Assembly: GCA_025055115.1 (NCBI GenBank)
Contig: JANWYJ010000013.1
Coordinates: 62,001 to 126,000, forward strand
Direction of reading: 5' to 3'
Source of the DNA: Gemmata sp.
GTDB lineage: Bacteria; Planctomycetota; Planctomycetia; Gemmatales; Gemmataceae
Length of the DNA: 64,000 nt
This document shows, in pieces, positions 1 through 8,058 of the stretch. Each line of letters starts with the position of its first letter. Position 1 is the stretch's first letter. The notes below the pieces were generated by a model that was given only the letters and a program-made list of their open reading frames with translations, was not told the origin of the DNA and searched no databases. Made by a program: the position numbers and the translations under genes.

Positions 1-2
1 AG

Positions 3-89
3 CTGGAACAGCCAATTCTGGCCTACCGCCAGCGTTTCCCCGTCCGGATTGCCTCACGACGGTTCCAAAACCTCGTACAACATCCGTAA
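3..89 (+). CDS. C-terminal tail of an upstream gene (partial)
   Basis: The third forward frame is open from the window edge to a TAA stop at 87-89 and reads 28 residues with codon use like the neighbouring genes (ending ...FQNLVQHP). It is too short to assign a family. It could be the 3' end of a gene whose body lies outside the window; a chance open frame cannot be excluded. The 130 bases that follow hold no gene and contain the first copy of the repeat that overlaps the start of the HIT gene. Confidence 0.35.
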   Translation: MEQPILAYRQRFPVRIASRRFQNLVQHP

Positions 90-117
90 AAACAAGGTGG
101 ATGCGAGCGACACCGTC

Positions 118-237
118 CTTGGCGTTGCGAAACCACCTCTACGATGAGCCGTATGATGAGAGGCTGAGCAAGAGGCAACGCAGACAACAGGCACTGCTTG
201 GCGTTGTGCAACCACCTCTACGATGAGCCGTATGATG
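118..237. repeat. 41-bp direct duplication spanning a gene start
   Basis: Positions 118-158 and 197-237 are near-identical (three mismatches in 41 bases), with a 38-base unique spacer. The second copy contains the ATGAGCCGTATGATG start of the HIT gene. In the first copy the same start is followed after a few codons by TGA, giving a decoy mini-frame of seven residues. Confidence 0.85.
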
Positions 238-711
238 GACGATCCCGACTGCCCGATGTGCCGCACGGTGGCGGAGTTGACGCAACCCAATGCGCCCCAT
301 CTCGTTTGGCATTTCCCCCACTCGGTAGCCTTCGTCGGGCCGTGGCAGTTCTATACGGGTTATTGCCTGCTGGCATCGCGACAACACGCCACCGAACTGA
401 GCCAGCTTGGCCCCCTGCGTCCGGCCTTTCTCGGCGAGATGGCTCTTTTGGCGGAGGCCATCGAGGCCTGCTTCCGCCCTCAGAAACTGAATTACGAATT
501 ATTAGGAAATGTGGTGCCGCATCTGCATTGGCACATCTTCCCGCGCTATGCCAGTGATCAGGAGCGGCTTCAACCCGTCTGGATCGCTTTGGAACGTGCC
601 AAAACCGATGCCGCGGAAAAGCAACGTCTGGAGACGGGGCCGATCCCCGCGGCAGAGATCGCCCGACAATTACAAGCCTGGCTGAACGCCCATCATGCCC
701 CGCAATTATGA
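223..711 (+). CDS. HIT-family protein (histidine triad nucleotide-binding)
   Basis: A 162-residue protein with the hallmark HLHWHIFPRY near residue 105, which fits the HxHxH nucleotide-binding and catalytic loop of the HIT superfamily. An N-terminal CPMC (two cysteines) is common in HIT proteins that bind zinc. Members hydrolyse or transfer nucleoside phosphates; the substrate cannot be read here. The start at 223 lies inside a duplicated segment; the in-frame ATGs at 232 and 235 are equally possible. The stop overlaps the hemC start by four bases (ATGA), so the two genes are probably translationally coupled. Confidence 0.85.
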   Translation: MSRMMDDPDCPMCRTVAELTQPNAPHLVWHFPHSVAFVGPWQFYTGYCLLASRQHATELSQLGPLRPAFLGEMALLAEAIEACFRPQKLNYELLGNVVPHLHWHIFPRYASDQERLQPVWIALERAKTDAAEKQRLETGPIPAAEIARQLQAWLNAHHAPQL

Positions 712-1625
712 AACCACTGCGACTCGGAACGCGTTCTAGCCCATTGGCCTTGTGGCAAGCCAACTTCGTGGCCGATTTGCTCCGCCCGATTGTGGCCCCA
801 AGTTCCGTGGAGCTTGTTCTCATCGAAACCCACGGTGACCGCGACCAAGCCTCCGCGCTGTCCGCGATGGGCGGCTTTGGCGTCTTTACGAAAGCCATCC
901 AAATGTCGTTATTGGAAGGCCGTGTGGATGTTGCCGTCCACAGTCTCAAGGACCTGCCGACCATACCCCAGCCGGGTATCGAATTGTGCGCGGTACCGCC
1001 ACGGGGTCCGACGGGCGACGCCTTCCTTTCTGTACAGCACAGGCGCTTCGACGATCTGCCCCCCGGCGCTACCGTAGGCACCAGCAGCCTTCGCCGCCGG
1101 GCACAAGTCCTCAACCGCCGCCCCGATCTGCGCCTCGTCGATCTGCGCGGCAATGTCGATACCCGGCTCCGCAAGTTGTACGACCAAGGCTGGGATGGCA
1201 TCATCCTCGCCGAAGCGGGGCTACAACGACTGGGGCTACAGCATCACATCACCGAAACGCTGGACCCCCGTTGGATGCTACCCGCAGTAGGTCAGGGAGC
1301 CATCGGGTTGGAATGCCGCAGTCATGATGATGAAACCCGCGCCATCCTGCAAGCGATCAACTGCTCGATCACAATGGCCCAAGTTGCTGCAGAACGGGCG
1401 ATGCTGGCGGCGCTGGGTGGCGGATGTCTGGTGCCCATCGGTGCGACGAGCGCCACTCTCGATGGTATTCTGACGGTTCGCGGAACGGTGCTTTCGCCCG
1501 ATGGTCGCCGCCGCGTGGTCGCCACCCACAGCGGGCCGATAGAAACCCCCTTGGCCATCGGCCAGGAATTGGCCGCCATGCTCCTCGCGGAAGGAGCCGA
1601 CGAATTGCTTGCAGCGGATTTCTGA
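708..1625 (+). CDS. hemC: Porphobilinogen deaminase (hydroxymethylbilane synthase)
   Basis: A 305-residue protein, normal length for HemC. It polymerises four porphobilinogen units into hydroxymethylbilane in cytosolic tetrapyrrole synthesis. It starts with LGTRSSPLALWQA, has the substrate-binding segments VHSLKDLP and GTSSLRRRAQ, and carries the cysteine that anchors the dipyrromethane cofactor in GGGCLVPIG (Cys about 240). The ATG overlaps the stop of the HIT gene by four bases. The last codons and stop (about 1614-1632) reappear in diverged form at about 1702-1720. No other haem gene is adjacent in the window. Confidence 0.96.
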   Translation: MKPLRLGTRSSPLALWQANFVADLLRPIVAPSSVELVLIETHGDRDQASALSAMGGFGVFTKAIQMSLLEGRVDVAVHSLKDLPTIPQPGIELCAVPPRGPTGDAFLSVQHRRFDDLPPGATVGTSSLRRRAQVLNRRPDLRLVDLRGNVDTRLRKLYDQGWDGIILAEAGLQRLGLQHHITETLDPRWMLPAVGQGAIGLECRSHDDETRAILQAINCSITMAQVAAERAMLAALGGGCLVPIGATSATLDGILTVRGTVLSPDGRRRVVATHSGPIETPLAIGQELAAMLLAEGADELLAADF

Positions 1626-1801
1626 GGGACATTTTCGCCGGTGTCGTCAGCCCAGAGGCCAGCGCACCGCCAAACGAATGGCCTCCCCCAGATTTCTGAA
1701 CCGGATTTGTGATGGACATTGCCCCTCAGATCGCGTAGCGTGTTCTGACGCTGTGATTGGGGAGAATTCGCTTCCCATCAAAGAATCCGCTTCCCATCAA
1801 C
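1614..1801. repeat. Duplications in the hemC downstream gap
   Basis: Two duplications lie between hemC and the next gene. The hemC 3' end with its stop (1614-1632) is repeated at 1702-1720 with two mismatches. A 19-bp unit at 1764-1782 is followed directly by a second copy at 1783-1801 with only two or three differences, ending at the ribosome-binding site of the next gene. Confidence 0.75.
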
Positions 1802-1818
1802 TGGAGGAGAAAACGGCC

Positions 1819-2232
1819 ATGTGTCGCTGGGTCGCGTTGGTGTTGCTCATAGGGGCCATTTGGACAATTATTGAACAGCCTTTGGTGGCAGCGGAAGAAA
1901 GCCCGGTGGTCAAACTGGTGAAATCGAAGGTTCAAGACCCCAACAAGCCATTCGCCCTGATCGTTACCTTCACAGTGAAAAAGGGCCAAGAAAAAGCCTT
2001 TGAGGACGCCTTTGCCCCAGCCTTGGACGCGACGCGGAAAGAACCCGGCTGCATCGCCTACTACCTCAACCGTGATCCTGACGCCCCGCAGACCTATCTC
2101 ATGTACGAACAATTCAAGAGCGTCGCGGCCTTGGAAGCTCACATGAAAGAAAAACACACCCAAAAACTGCTCGAAACCGTGATTCCCCTCTGCGAGGGAG
2201 AACCCACCATCAAAGTGTTGCGCGTCCCCTAA
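1819..2232 (+). CDS. Exported antibiotic-biosynthesis-monooxygenase (ABM) fold protein
   Basis: A 137-residue protein. I chose ATG 1819 because GGAGGAG lies about ten bases upstream and the first 25 residues form a signal peptide (WVALVLLIGAIWTII... ending ALVAAEE-like). The remainder fits the dimeric alpha/beta-barrel ABM (YgiN-like) family: FALIVTFTVKKGQEKAFEDAF, EPGCIAYYLNRD, YLMYEQFKSVAALEAH. Cytoplasmic relatives are small quinol mono-oxygenases or have unknown roles; this one is probably periplasmic. The last 13 coding bases with the stop are duplicated just downstream. Confidence 0.75.
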   Translation: MCRWVALVLLIGAIWTIIEQPLVAAEESPVVKLVKSKVQDPNKPFALIVTFTVKKGQEKAFEDAFAPALDATRKEPGCIAYYLNRDPDAPQTYLMYEQFKSVAALEAHMKEKHTQKLLETVIPLCEGEPTIKVLRVP

Positions 2233-2262
2233 CAATCACAGTGTTGCGCGTCCCCTAACAAT
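2214..2262. repeat. 23-bp duplication of a gene 3' end
   Basis: Bases 2214-2236 (the last codons and stop of the ABM gene) are repeated exactly at 2240-2262 with a three-base spacer. Confidence 0.95.
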
Positions 2263-2340
2263 GCGGCTCATGTCGGGAACAATGCGGGTAATATCGGGAC
2301 AATCGATAACCTTCGCGTGCCAGCGGGGATATCGAGACTC

Positions 2341-2387
2341 TCGGGTTGACGATCTCTCAGCGATCATCGGGACGATCGACAACCCGA
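2341..2387. other. Inverted repeat in convergent gap
   Basis: TCGGGTTG at 2341-2348 pairs with CAACCCGA at 2380-2387. The interval is rich in short repeats of GATCGACAA type. It sits between two convergent genes, so it may contribute to termination, but no U-tract follows. Confidence 0.4.
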
Positions 2388-2440
2388 CGATCGACAATCA
2401 AGGCTCGCAAGTGTGTTGAAAGCCGAGCCAGAAAAACCTC

Positions 2441-2546
2441 ACTCACCCCGTGCCAGGATTTGAGGTGCCCAAAACCCCACTCACCCCGTGCCTAGGCTTG
2501 AGGTGCCCAAAACCGCACTCACCCCGTGCCAGGATTTGAGGTGCCC
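2441..2546. repeat. Three-copy 38-bp tandem repeat
   Basis: Copies at 2441-2478, 2479-2516 and 2517-2546 (partial) each begin ACTCACCCCGTGCC and end with GAGGTGCCC. Copy 2 differs at a few positions. GCACTCACCC overlapping copy 3 (2515-2524) is the exact complement of GGGTGAGTGC at 2571-2580, giving a long hairpin in the gap between the convergent ABM and aldo/keto reductase genes. Apart from these repeats I see nothing in 2233-2622. Confidence 0.85.
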
Positions 2547-2622
2547 TCTGGGGGCGTGGGGGACCAGACAGGGTGAGTGCGTGCTGAAAGCCGTCGGCTG
2601 AAAGGAATGGTTTTCTCCAGAA

Positions 2623-3702
2623 TCACTCAAAGCCGTGTTGTTTGCGGTGGTAGGGGCCATCGAAGTCGGTTGTGCTTTTGAACCGTTCGTGGCGTCCGTC
2701 GCCGGCGTGTGGCTTCACTTTGTTGAGAAGCTGCCGCAACTCCTCGCCTTCCAGAGGCCGGAAATTCCGAGCCGTGGCGATGTTTTTCTTCAATTCATCC
2801 ATCGTACGAATGCCAATGACAAGCGAGGCGATGTCTTGGCTGAGGGCGAAGCGGATGCACTGCTCCGCCGTCGCCACTTGGGCTTGAACGATCTTGCCAT
2901 CACCACCGCCGAGGCTTTTCATGCCAATCACGGCCACTTGGGCTTTCTTGGCCGCCGGAATCAGTTCCTTGGCAAAACTGCGGTAGAAGTGATCGCAGAC
3001 GTTGATGGGGCACTGCACGGTATCCCAGGCATGCACGGGGAGCATTTTGAGGTGGATATGCGGCGACTTATGCCCGGTGAAGCCCACGAAGCGGACCTTA
3101 CCGGCTTTTTGCGCTTTCAGCAGCTCGGCTAACCCGCCCTGTTCCACGACCCATTCCGGGTCGTTGTCCCAGTTGATTTCATGCATTTGCATTAAGTCAA
3201 TGACATCCGTGTTGAGCCGTTGCAGGCTCTGATCGATCATAGTGCGGACACCTTTGGCGTCGCGGGCACAGACTTTGGTCATCAAGAAGCATTTTTTTCG
3301 CCACTTGCCTCCATCGGCCGACAGGGCTTTTCCCATAACGATTTCGCTGCCACCGTCGTGGTAATCCCAACAGTTATCGAAGAAGGTCATGCCTTCATCG
3401 AGGGCTGCGTGCATGATTTTGATGGCTTCTTGGGGGTTTTTGATGGCCCCGATGTGCCATCCGCCCAAGCAGAGAATCGAAACATGTTCCTGAGTTTTGC
3501 CGAGCGGGCGGGTGGGCAGACCTTCTCCGGGTTTGGGAGCTGCCGTTGGCGTCTGTTGAGCCATTGTCCAGGTTCCCACGGTCAGGGTAGCGGCCGCGGC
3601 GGCACCAGATTGGAGAAACTCCCGACGTGTTTCATCCGACGTTGTCGCTGCAGACGTTGTCGCTGTATGAGTAGTTTGATGAGGATGGAGAGGGTTGCAC
3701 AT
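2623..3702 (-). CDS. Tat-exported aldo/keto reductase
   Basis: A 359-residue protein from ATG 3702, chosen over an upstream ATG (3753) because AGGAG sits ten bases before it. It has a twin-arginine signal (TRREFLQSGAAAAATL) and an aldo/keto-reductase barrel: GGWHIG, the tetrad positions D and Y in FFDNCWDYHDG, K in MTKV and H in LMQMHEIN, and a C-terminal IGIRTMDELKKN typical of these NADP-dependent enzymes. Export through Tat implies folding with cofactor in the cytoplasm. Planctomycetes carry many such Tat reductases; the substrate is unknown. recN lies upstream on the same strand, about 80 bases away. Confidence 0.88.
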   Translation of the reverse strand: MCNPLHPHQTTHTATTSAATTSDETRREFLQSGAAAAATLTVGTWTMAQQTPTAAPKPGEGLPTRPLGKTQEHVSILCLGGWHIGAIKNPQEAIKIMHAALDEGMTFFDNCWDYHDGGSEIVMGKALSADGGKWRKKCFLMTKVCARDAKGVRTMIDQSLQRLNTDVIDLMQMHEINWDNDPEWVVEQGGLAELLKAQKAGKVRFVGFTGHKSPHIHLKMLPVHAWDTVQCPINVCDHFYRSFAKELIPAAKKAQVAVIGMKSLGGGDGKIVQAQVATAEQCIRFALSQDIASLVIGIRTMDELKKNIATARNFRPLEGEELRQLLNKVKPHAGDGRHERFKSTTDFDGPYHRKQHGFE

Positions 3703-3783
3703 GGTGAGTAGCTCCTGGGGTCGGGCGTGGTGGGCGGATGGGACTATCATCATACCCAGCCGGCGGGCGTGTGCCGAGAGGAA

Positions 3784-5493
3784 TTACAGATTCCAGGCAC
3801 GGGCGGCCTGATGGAGCATCGCCGCGGCCTCTTGGCGGGTGGTTTCACTCCGCGACTCGCCCCGGAGCATCAGTGCCAACTCTTCGACGCGTGCCTCTTC
3901 GGTCGTCAGCGGCGTGATGGTGGTGGTGGTGCGTTTTCCTGTGGTGGTTTTGCGGATCGTCCAATGGTGCTGGGCGTAGCTGGCGACTTGCGGGAGGTGG
4001 GTGACGCAGAGAACCTGATGTGAACGACCCAATCCGGCGAGTTTTTGGCCCAGCATGTCCCCCAAACGGCCACCGACGTTAGCATCGATTTCGTCAAAAA
4101 CCACCAGGGTCCGGACCGGATCATGAGCCGCCAGGACGGTCTTGACGGCCAACATCGTCCGGGAAAGCTCACCCCCACTGGCGACCTTGCGTAACGGACG
4201 GGCCGGTTCGCCGGGATTCGCTGTCAGCATCAGCTCCAGTTGGTCGATACCCGCCGCGGGTAGCTCGCCGGAGAGTGGCTCTTCGGGCAGTACGATCTGT
4301 TCCATCACCACATCGAGCTTGGCCTTGGGCATCCCCAAATCAACGAGGTGTTTCTGGGCCTCGGCGGCGAGTTTTTTGGCCACTTTCACCCGGGCTTTAC
4401 TGAGTTGCTGAGCTACCCGTTTCAACTCCTCGTAGGCAGCCTTGAGGGATTGATCCAGGGTGCTGAGGTCGTCTTCGTGTTTCTGGAGTTCGGCCTCTTT
4501 CGCATCGAGCGTGTCGCGGTAATGGATTAGCTCTTCGAGTGATTTGGCATAACGGGTTTGGAGTTTCTTGAGGAAACTGAGACGTTTTTCGACTTCATCG
4601 AGCCGTTCTGGGTCGGCCTCGAATTGTTCCGACAGATCGCGGCAGGTATCGGCCAGATCGTCGATTTCGGGTCGCAGGGCTTCGAGGCGTGTGTGGATGT
4701 CGGCGAGTTTGGGGTCGAAGGTAGCCCATTTGTGGGATTCTTTCGCCAGTCGGGCCAGGACTTCCGATACAGCTCCATCGTCGTCAGCCAGGCGGGCCGC
4801 CACGGTACTGGTGAAAAGCGCAAGACTTTGGGCATGAACGAGCCGTTCGCGCTCGCGTGTCAGTTCGCTGAGTTCGCCGGGGCGCAGTTGGGCATTTTGC
4901 AACTCCTCCCGTTCAAAGCGAATGAGAGCCAGTTCGCGCTGTCGTGTCTGCCGGGCGGCGGCGAGTTCTTGGTATTGTCGACGAAGCTGACGGACACGCT
5001 CGGCGCAAACGATGTAGGCTTGGCGAAGATCATTGAGTTTTCCGTAGGAATCCAGGAGTTGGAGTTGATAGCTGGGTTGGAGCAAAGAATAACTCTCGCG
5101 TTGCCCGTGGATGTCGACGAGCATTTCACCCAGGCGTTTGAGAGTCGCCACGGCGACGGGCATATCGTTGACCAAAGCCGAACTGCGGCCGGCGCGGGTC
5201 AACCGGCGGGTCAGGATAAGATCGTCGTCGCCGAAATCGGCTTGGAGGATTTCGGCTGCGGCCATTCGTTGTTCAGGTCGGGTCAGTTCAAACCGCCCGC
5301 TGACGCGCAGTTCGTCGGCCCCTGAGCGAATCCACTCGCTACTGCCACGTTCCCCCAGAAGCAGCCCTAAGGCCCCCAAAAGCAGCGACTTCCCAGCGCC
5401 AGTTTCGCCCGTCCAAGCGCAGAAACCCGGGTACAACTCAACGCGGACGTCTTCAATTAACGCCAGATTTTGAACCGCTAATTCACGGAGCAT
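3784..5493 (-). CDS. recN: DNA repair protein RecN
   Basis: A 569-residue SMC-like ATPase, full length for RecN, which acts in recombinational repair of double-strand breaks. The N-terminus reads MLRELAVQNLALIEDV with Walker A GETGAGKS near residue 29. A long coiled-coil middle follows (about 150-370). The C-terminal half has the ABC signature (ASGGELSRTMLA), Walker B (TLVVFDEIDANVGG) and the VTHLPQVA switch. No strong ribosome-binding site precedes the ATG at 5493. The antisense open frame across it (4558-5325) is a coding shadow. Confidence 0.96.
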   Translation of the reverse strand: MLRELAVQNLALIEDVRVELYPGFCAWTGETGAGKSLLLGALGLLLGERGSSEWIRSGADELRVSGRFELTRPEQRMAAAEILQADFGDDDLILTRRLTRAGRSSALVNDMPVAVATLKRLGEMLVDIHGQRESYSLLQPSYQLQLLDSYGKLNDLRQAYIVCAERVRQLRRQYQELAAARQTRQRELALIRFEREELQNAQLRPGELSELTRERERLVHAQSLALFTSTVAARLADDDGAVSEVLARLAKESHKWATFDPKLADIHTRLEALRPEIDDLADTCRDLSEQFEADPERLDEVEKRLSFLKKLQTRYAKSLEELIHYRDTLDAKEAELQKHEDDLSTLDQSLKAAYEELKRVAQQLSKARVKVAKKLAAEAQKHLVDLGMPKAKLDVVMEQIVLPEEPLSGELPAAGIDQLELMLTANPGEPARPLRKVASGGELSRTMLAVKTVLAAHDPVRTLVVFDEIDANVGGRLGDMLGQKLAGLGRSHQVLCVTHLPQVASYAQHHWTIRKTTTGKRTTTTITPLTTEEARVEELALMLRGESRSETTRQEAAAMLHQAARAWNL

Positions 5494-5557
5494 ACCGGCA
5501 TGGTACGCGGGGCCACAAACGAGGGGAAGGTGAGTCGGTCCAGGACCTGCAGAGCCT

Positions 5558-5770
5558 CTAGAGGCCGCTGAGGGGGCGCTTGAAAATCAGCAACAGCACG
5601 TCTTGATCGGCTTCCAGGTTGTGATACACCTGGGACGACACCAATTCCCACCCTTCCTGGCCCAATTCGTTCATGGTGGTCTCCAGATGAGTAGCCCCGG
5701 ATTCGTTACCTAACCCTTGCGTAATGAATTGGGCGGTGATGTACTGCCATTTTGTCATGAAGCCACTCAC
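5558..5770 (-). CDS. Small DUF4177-like protein
   Basis: About 70 residues. The body (KWQYITAQFI..., ELGQEGWELVSSQVYH, LLLIFKRP) resembles the small DUF4177 family of unknown function. Two starts are possible: GTG 5770, which overlaps the stop of the upstream zinc-ribbon gene as GTGA and suggests coupling, or ATG 5758 with GGAG eleven bases upstream. The first is given here. Coupling to the zinc-ribbon gene suggests a shared role, which I cannot name. Confidence 0.7.
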   Translation of the reverse strand: MSGFMTKWQYITAQFITQGLGNESGATHLETTMNELGQEGWELVSSQVYHNLEADQDVLLLIFKRPLSGL

Positions 5771-6465
5771 TCCAGCGGATATAACAATCGGCCACAGCGT
5801 GTGCAGATACGGTATTCACCGCGGCGCAATTCCCCGAACTCCGCTTCGGTCATTGCGGTTCGGCAACCTTGACAAATCCGATTCCGGGCACCGGCGAGGG
5901 CATCGGGACCTTTAGCTTTGACCAGGGAATCGTAAATCCGCTTCAGATCGGCTGGCAGTTCCGCTTCGTATCGGGCAAGTTCCGCCTGACTGGTTTCGAG
6001 ATCGTTTTTCATCCGCTCCAGGCGCTCGGCCGCCTCCAGTTGAAACCTCTGAAAATCCTCCTGTGCCTGCGACCATTGTTTTTCAACCGCGGCCGTGGCT
6101 GCGGTTTTTTCTTCCAACTCCATGATGGTGGCGAGAATGGCGTCTTCAAGGGCGCTTTTCTTCGCCTTCGCTTGCTCGATTTCCGAGAGCTTCGCGGTGT
6201 ACTCTTTTTGGACCGTGATACTGGTCAGTTGATCCTCGAGTTTCGCCAAGCGGCTTTCGGTCTGTTTGAGAGTCCCTTCGTCCTCGCGCTGCTTGAGTTT
6301 CAGCTTGGTGATAGCCTCGTAATGGGCTTGATGGGCGGCACGGGCGTGTTCGAGTTCCTGTTGCTGTTCGCGGAGAAGACGTGGGCCGCGGTCGATCTCC
6401 GCCAGCAATTCCCGGATGTGCATCCGCAAGCGGTGGCATTCCCGCAAGATAGCCGTGGCCGACAT
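5767..6465 (-). CDS. Zinc-ribbon coiled-coil protein (DUF164 / C4-type)
   Basis: A 232-residue protein that is almost entirely coiled coil (residues about 10-175, rich in E, K, Q, L), ending in a four-cysteine zinc ribbon: ICQGC ... ICTRCGRLLYPLE. This is the architecture of the widespread bacterial C4-type zinc-ribbon (DUF164) family, some members of which act in nucleic-acid-linked processes. AAAGGAG lies six bases before the ATG. It is the first gene of a pair with the DUF4177-like gene. A CRP-like palindrome lies about 70 bases upstream of its start. Confidence 0.85.
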   Translation of the reverse strand: MSATAILRECHRLRMHIRELLAEIDRGPRLLREQQQELEHARAAHQAHYEAITKLKLKQREDEGTLKQTESRLAKLEDQLTSITVQKEYTAKLSEIEQAKAKKSALEDAILATIMELEEKTAATAAVEKQWSQAQEDFQRFQLEAAERLERMKNDLETSQAELARYEAELPADLKRIYDSLVKAKGPDALAGARNRICQGCRTAMTEAEFGELRRGEYRICTRCGRLLYPLE

Positions 6466-6535
6466 GCTCCACTCCTTTCGTTGCCAATTCTAACAGAAGC
6501 CCTGGAAGGGGGGAGAGTCGGTTTGGCCCCACCAG

Positions 6536-6559
6536 AGATTGTGAGAATTGTCACAATCT
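6536..6559. promoter_or_regulatory. CRP/FNR-type palindromic operator candidate
   Basis: AGATTGTGA at 6536-6544 and TCACAATCT at 6551-6559 form a perfect 9-bp inverted repeat with a six-base spacer. The core is TGTGA-N6-TCACA, the canonical half-site arrangement for CRP-family dimers. It lies between the divergent zinc-ribbon gene (start 6465) and livK (start 6732). A second site with the same core is at 61259-61276. Confidence 0.55.
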
Positions 6560-6731
6560 TGCCGGAGATTCTTCCCTATGTGGCGGATGGTTTCGATTAA
6601 ACTGGGAATAGATGGTATTGCGGGTGGCTCAAAGTGTCAGGGAGCGTTGGCGGGTCGAACTGGACACGCCACGACTTTCGCCCTACATTCTCGCTTATTC
6701 ACACCACCAACCGAGGGGTACGACTGTGGCT

Positions 6732-7973
6732 ATGCACGCCATGCACCGCCGGAGATTTCTACGATGGGGCGCCCGGGTCACGGGAGTCGCCGCCGCAGGA
6801 TTATTCGTGTCCGCCAGCGGCTGTAGCAGCTCCAATAACAATGTGGTGAAAATCGTCTCCAGCCTCCCCCGCACCGGCAGTGCCCAAGGTCAGACGGATA
6901 CCATCGTCAACGGTATCCGCATGGCCATGGAAGAATATAACAACGAACTATTTGGCCTGAAACTTGTTCACCAAGACATGGACGACGCCACCGCCGCCCA
7001 AGGTCAATGGGACGCGGGCAAAGAAGCCGACAATGCCCGCGAAGCCCTCGCCGACCCGAATGTCATGGTGTACATCGGCCCGTACAATTCGGGGGCGGCC
7101 AAAGTTTCGATGCCCATTCTCAACGAAGCTGGATTGCTGCAGATTTCGCCGGCGGCCACATGGCCCGGGTTGACCAAAAAAGTGCCCGGCGACGACAAAA
7201 GCGGCGAACCCGACATCTACCGCAAATCGGGCAAGATCACCTTCTGTCGTGTCTGCCCCAACGATTTCGTTCAAGGCCCCCTGTCGGCCCTGTTTGCCAA
7301 AGAAAAAGGGTACAAATCGGTCTATATCCTCGACGACAAAGAACTCTATGGGGCGGGTATTGCTCGGTTATTCAAGCAGAAATGTGAGGAACTGGGGATC
7401 ACCGTTTTGGGGCACGAGAGCATCGTCGCGACGCAAAAGAACTTCAAAACCGTGATCGCAGCCATCCGGGATAAAAAACCCGACTTGCTCTACTTTGGCG
7501 GCACCAGCCAAAGCGGTGGGCCGCAAATTGCCATCGACATGAAGGGCGAAGGTTTGAAGTGCCCCCTCATGGTCCCCGATGGTTGCTATGAGAAGGCCTT
7601 CATCGATGGTGCCGGCGTGGATACCTTCAAAGAGATAACCTGTTACGCCACCATCGGAGGGCTAGACCCGAAAGAACTGACCGGGGCCGGAGCCGAATTT
7701 GTTCGCCGTTACAAAGAGAAGTTCAATAAAGACCCAGAAGCCTATGCCGTTTACGGCTACGAGGCAGCCAAAGTCTTCCTGGAAGCCGCCAAGGCGGTGG
7801 GCACCAAGGATCGCGAGGCCATCCGCGAAGCCGTGTTAAAGACGAAAAACTTCGACAAAGGGGCCTTGGGCAAGTGGAGTTTCGATCCTGACGGCGATAC
7901 CACGTTGCGCGTGCTGACCATCAGCCGCATCGTGAACGGCACCTTCCAACCCGAGAAATCCATCAGCGAATGA
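6732..7973 (+). CDS. livK: Branched-chain amino-acid-type ABC substrate-binding lipoprotein
   Basis: A 413-residue periplasmic-binding protein of the leucine/isoleucine/valine-binding (LivK, type I) family. From ATG 6732 it has a twin-arginine stretch (RRRFLRWG) and a lipobox (SASGC), so it is probably a Tat-exported membrane-anchored lipoprotein. VKIVSSLPRTGSAQGQ is the usual first strand, and GPYNSGAAKVSMPILNEAGLLQISPAAT matches the family's ligand-binding region. Upstream in-frame ATGs only add non-signal sequence. It heads the livKHMGF set; ligand specificity (amino acid, amide or urea) cannot be told from sequence. Confidence 0.88.
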   Translation: MHAMHRRRFLRWGARVTGVAAAGLFVSASGCSSSNNNVVKIVSSLPRTGSAQGQTDTIVNGIRMAMEEYNNELFGLKLVHQDMDDATAAQGQWDAGKEADNAREALADPNVMVYIGPYNSGAAKVSMPILNEAGLLQISPAATWPGLTKKVPGDDKSGEPDIYRKSGKITFCRVCPNDFVQGPLSALFAKEKGYKSVYILDDKELYGAGIARLFKQKCEELGITVLGHESIVATQKNFKTVIAAIRDKKPDLLYFGGTSQSGGPQIAIDMKGEGLKCPLMVPDGCYEKAFIDGAGVDTFKEITCYATIGGLDPKELTGAGAEFVRRYKEKFNKDPEAYAVYGYEAAKVFLEAAKAVGTKDREAIREAVLKTKNFDKGALGKWSFDPDGDTTLRVLTISRIVNGTFQPEKSISE

Positions 7974-8058
7974 CGCCATCAAGTCAGCCCTGAGCCGCAG
8001 GCGAACGTGTCGCATTCACACGAGCGCTTGCGGCCAAACGCTTCCTTCCGGGGGTCCG

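Noticed and set aside
218-1204. Long minus-strand frame opposite the HIT gene and hemC
   Set aside because: Shadow of two well-supported plus-strand genes; its protein is arginine/proline-rich and matches nothing.
1609-1818. N-terminal extension of the ABM-fold protein
   Set aside because: The frame overlaps hemC, and ATG 1819 has a good ribosome-binding site and starts a signal peptide.
2441-2546. CRISPR array
   Set aside because: Units are contiguous 38-bp tandem copies without unique spacers, and no cas gene is present.
4558-5325. Plus-strand frame inside recN
   Set aside because: Antisense shadow of a clear RecN coding sequence.
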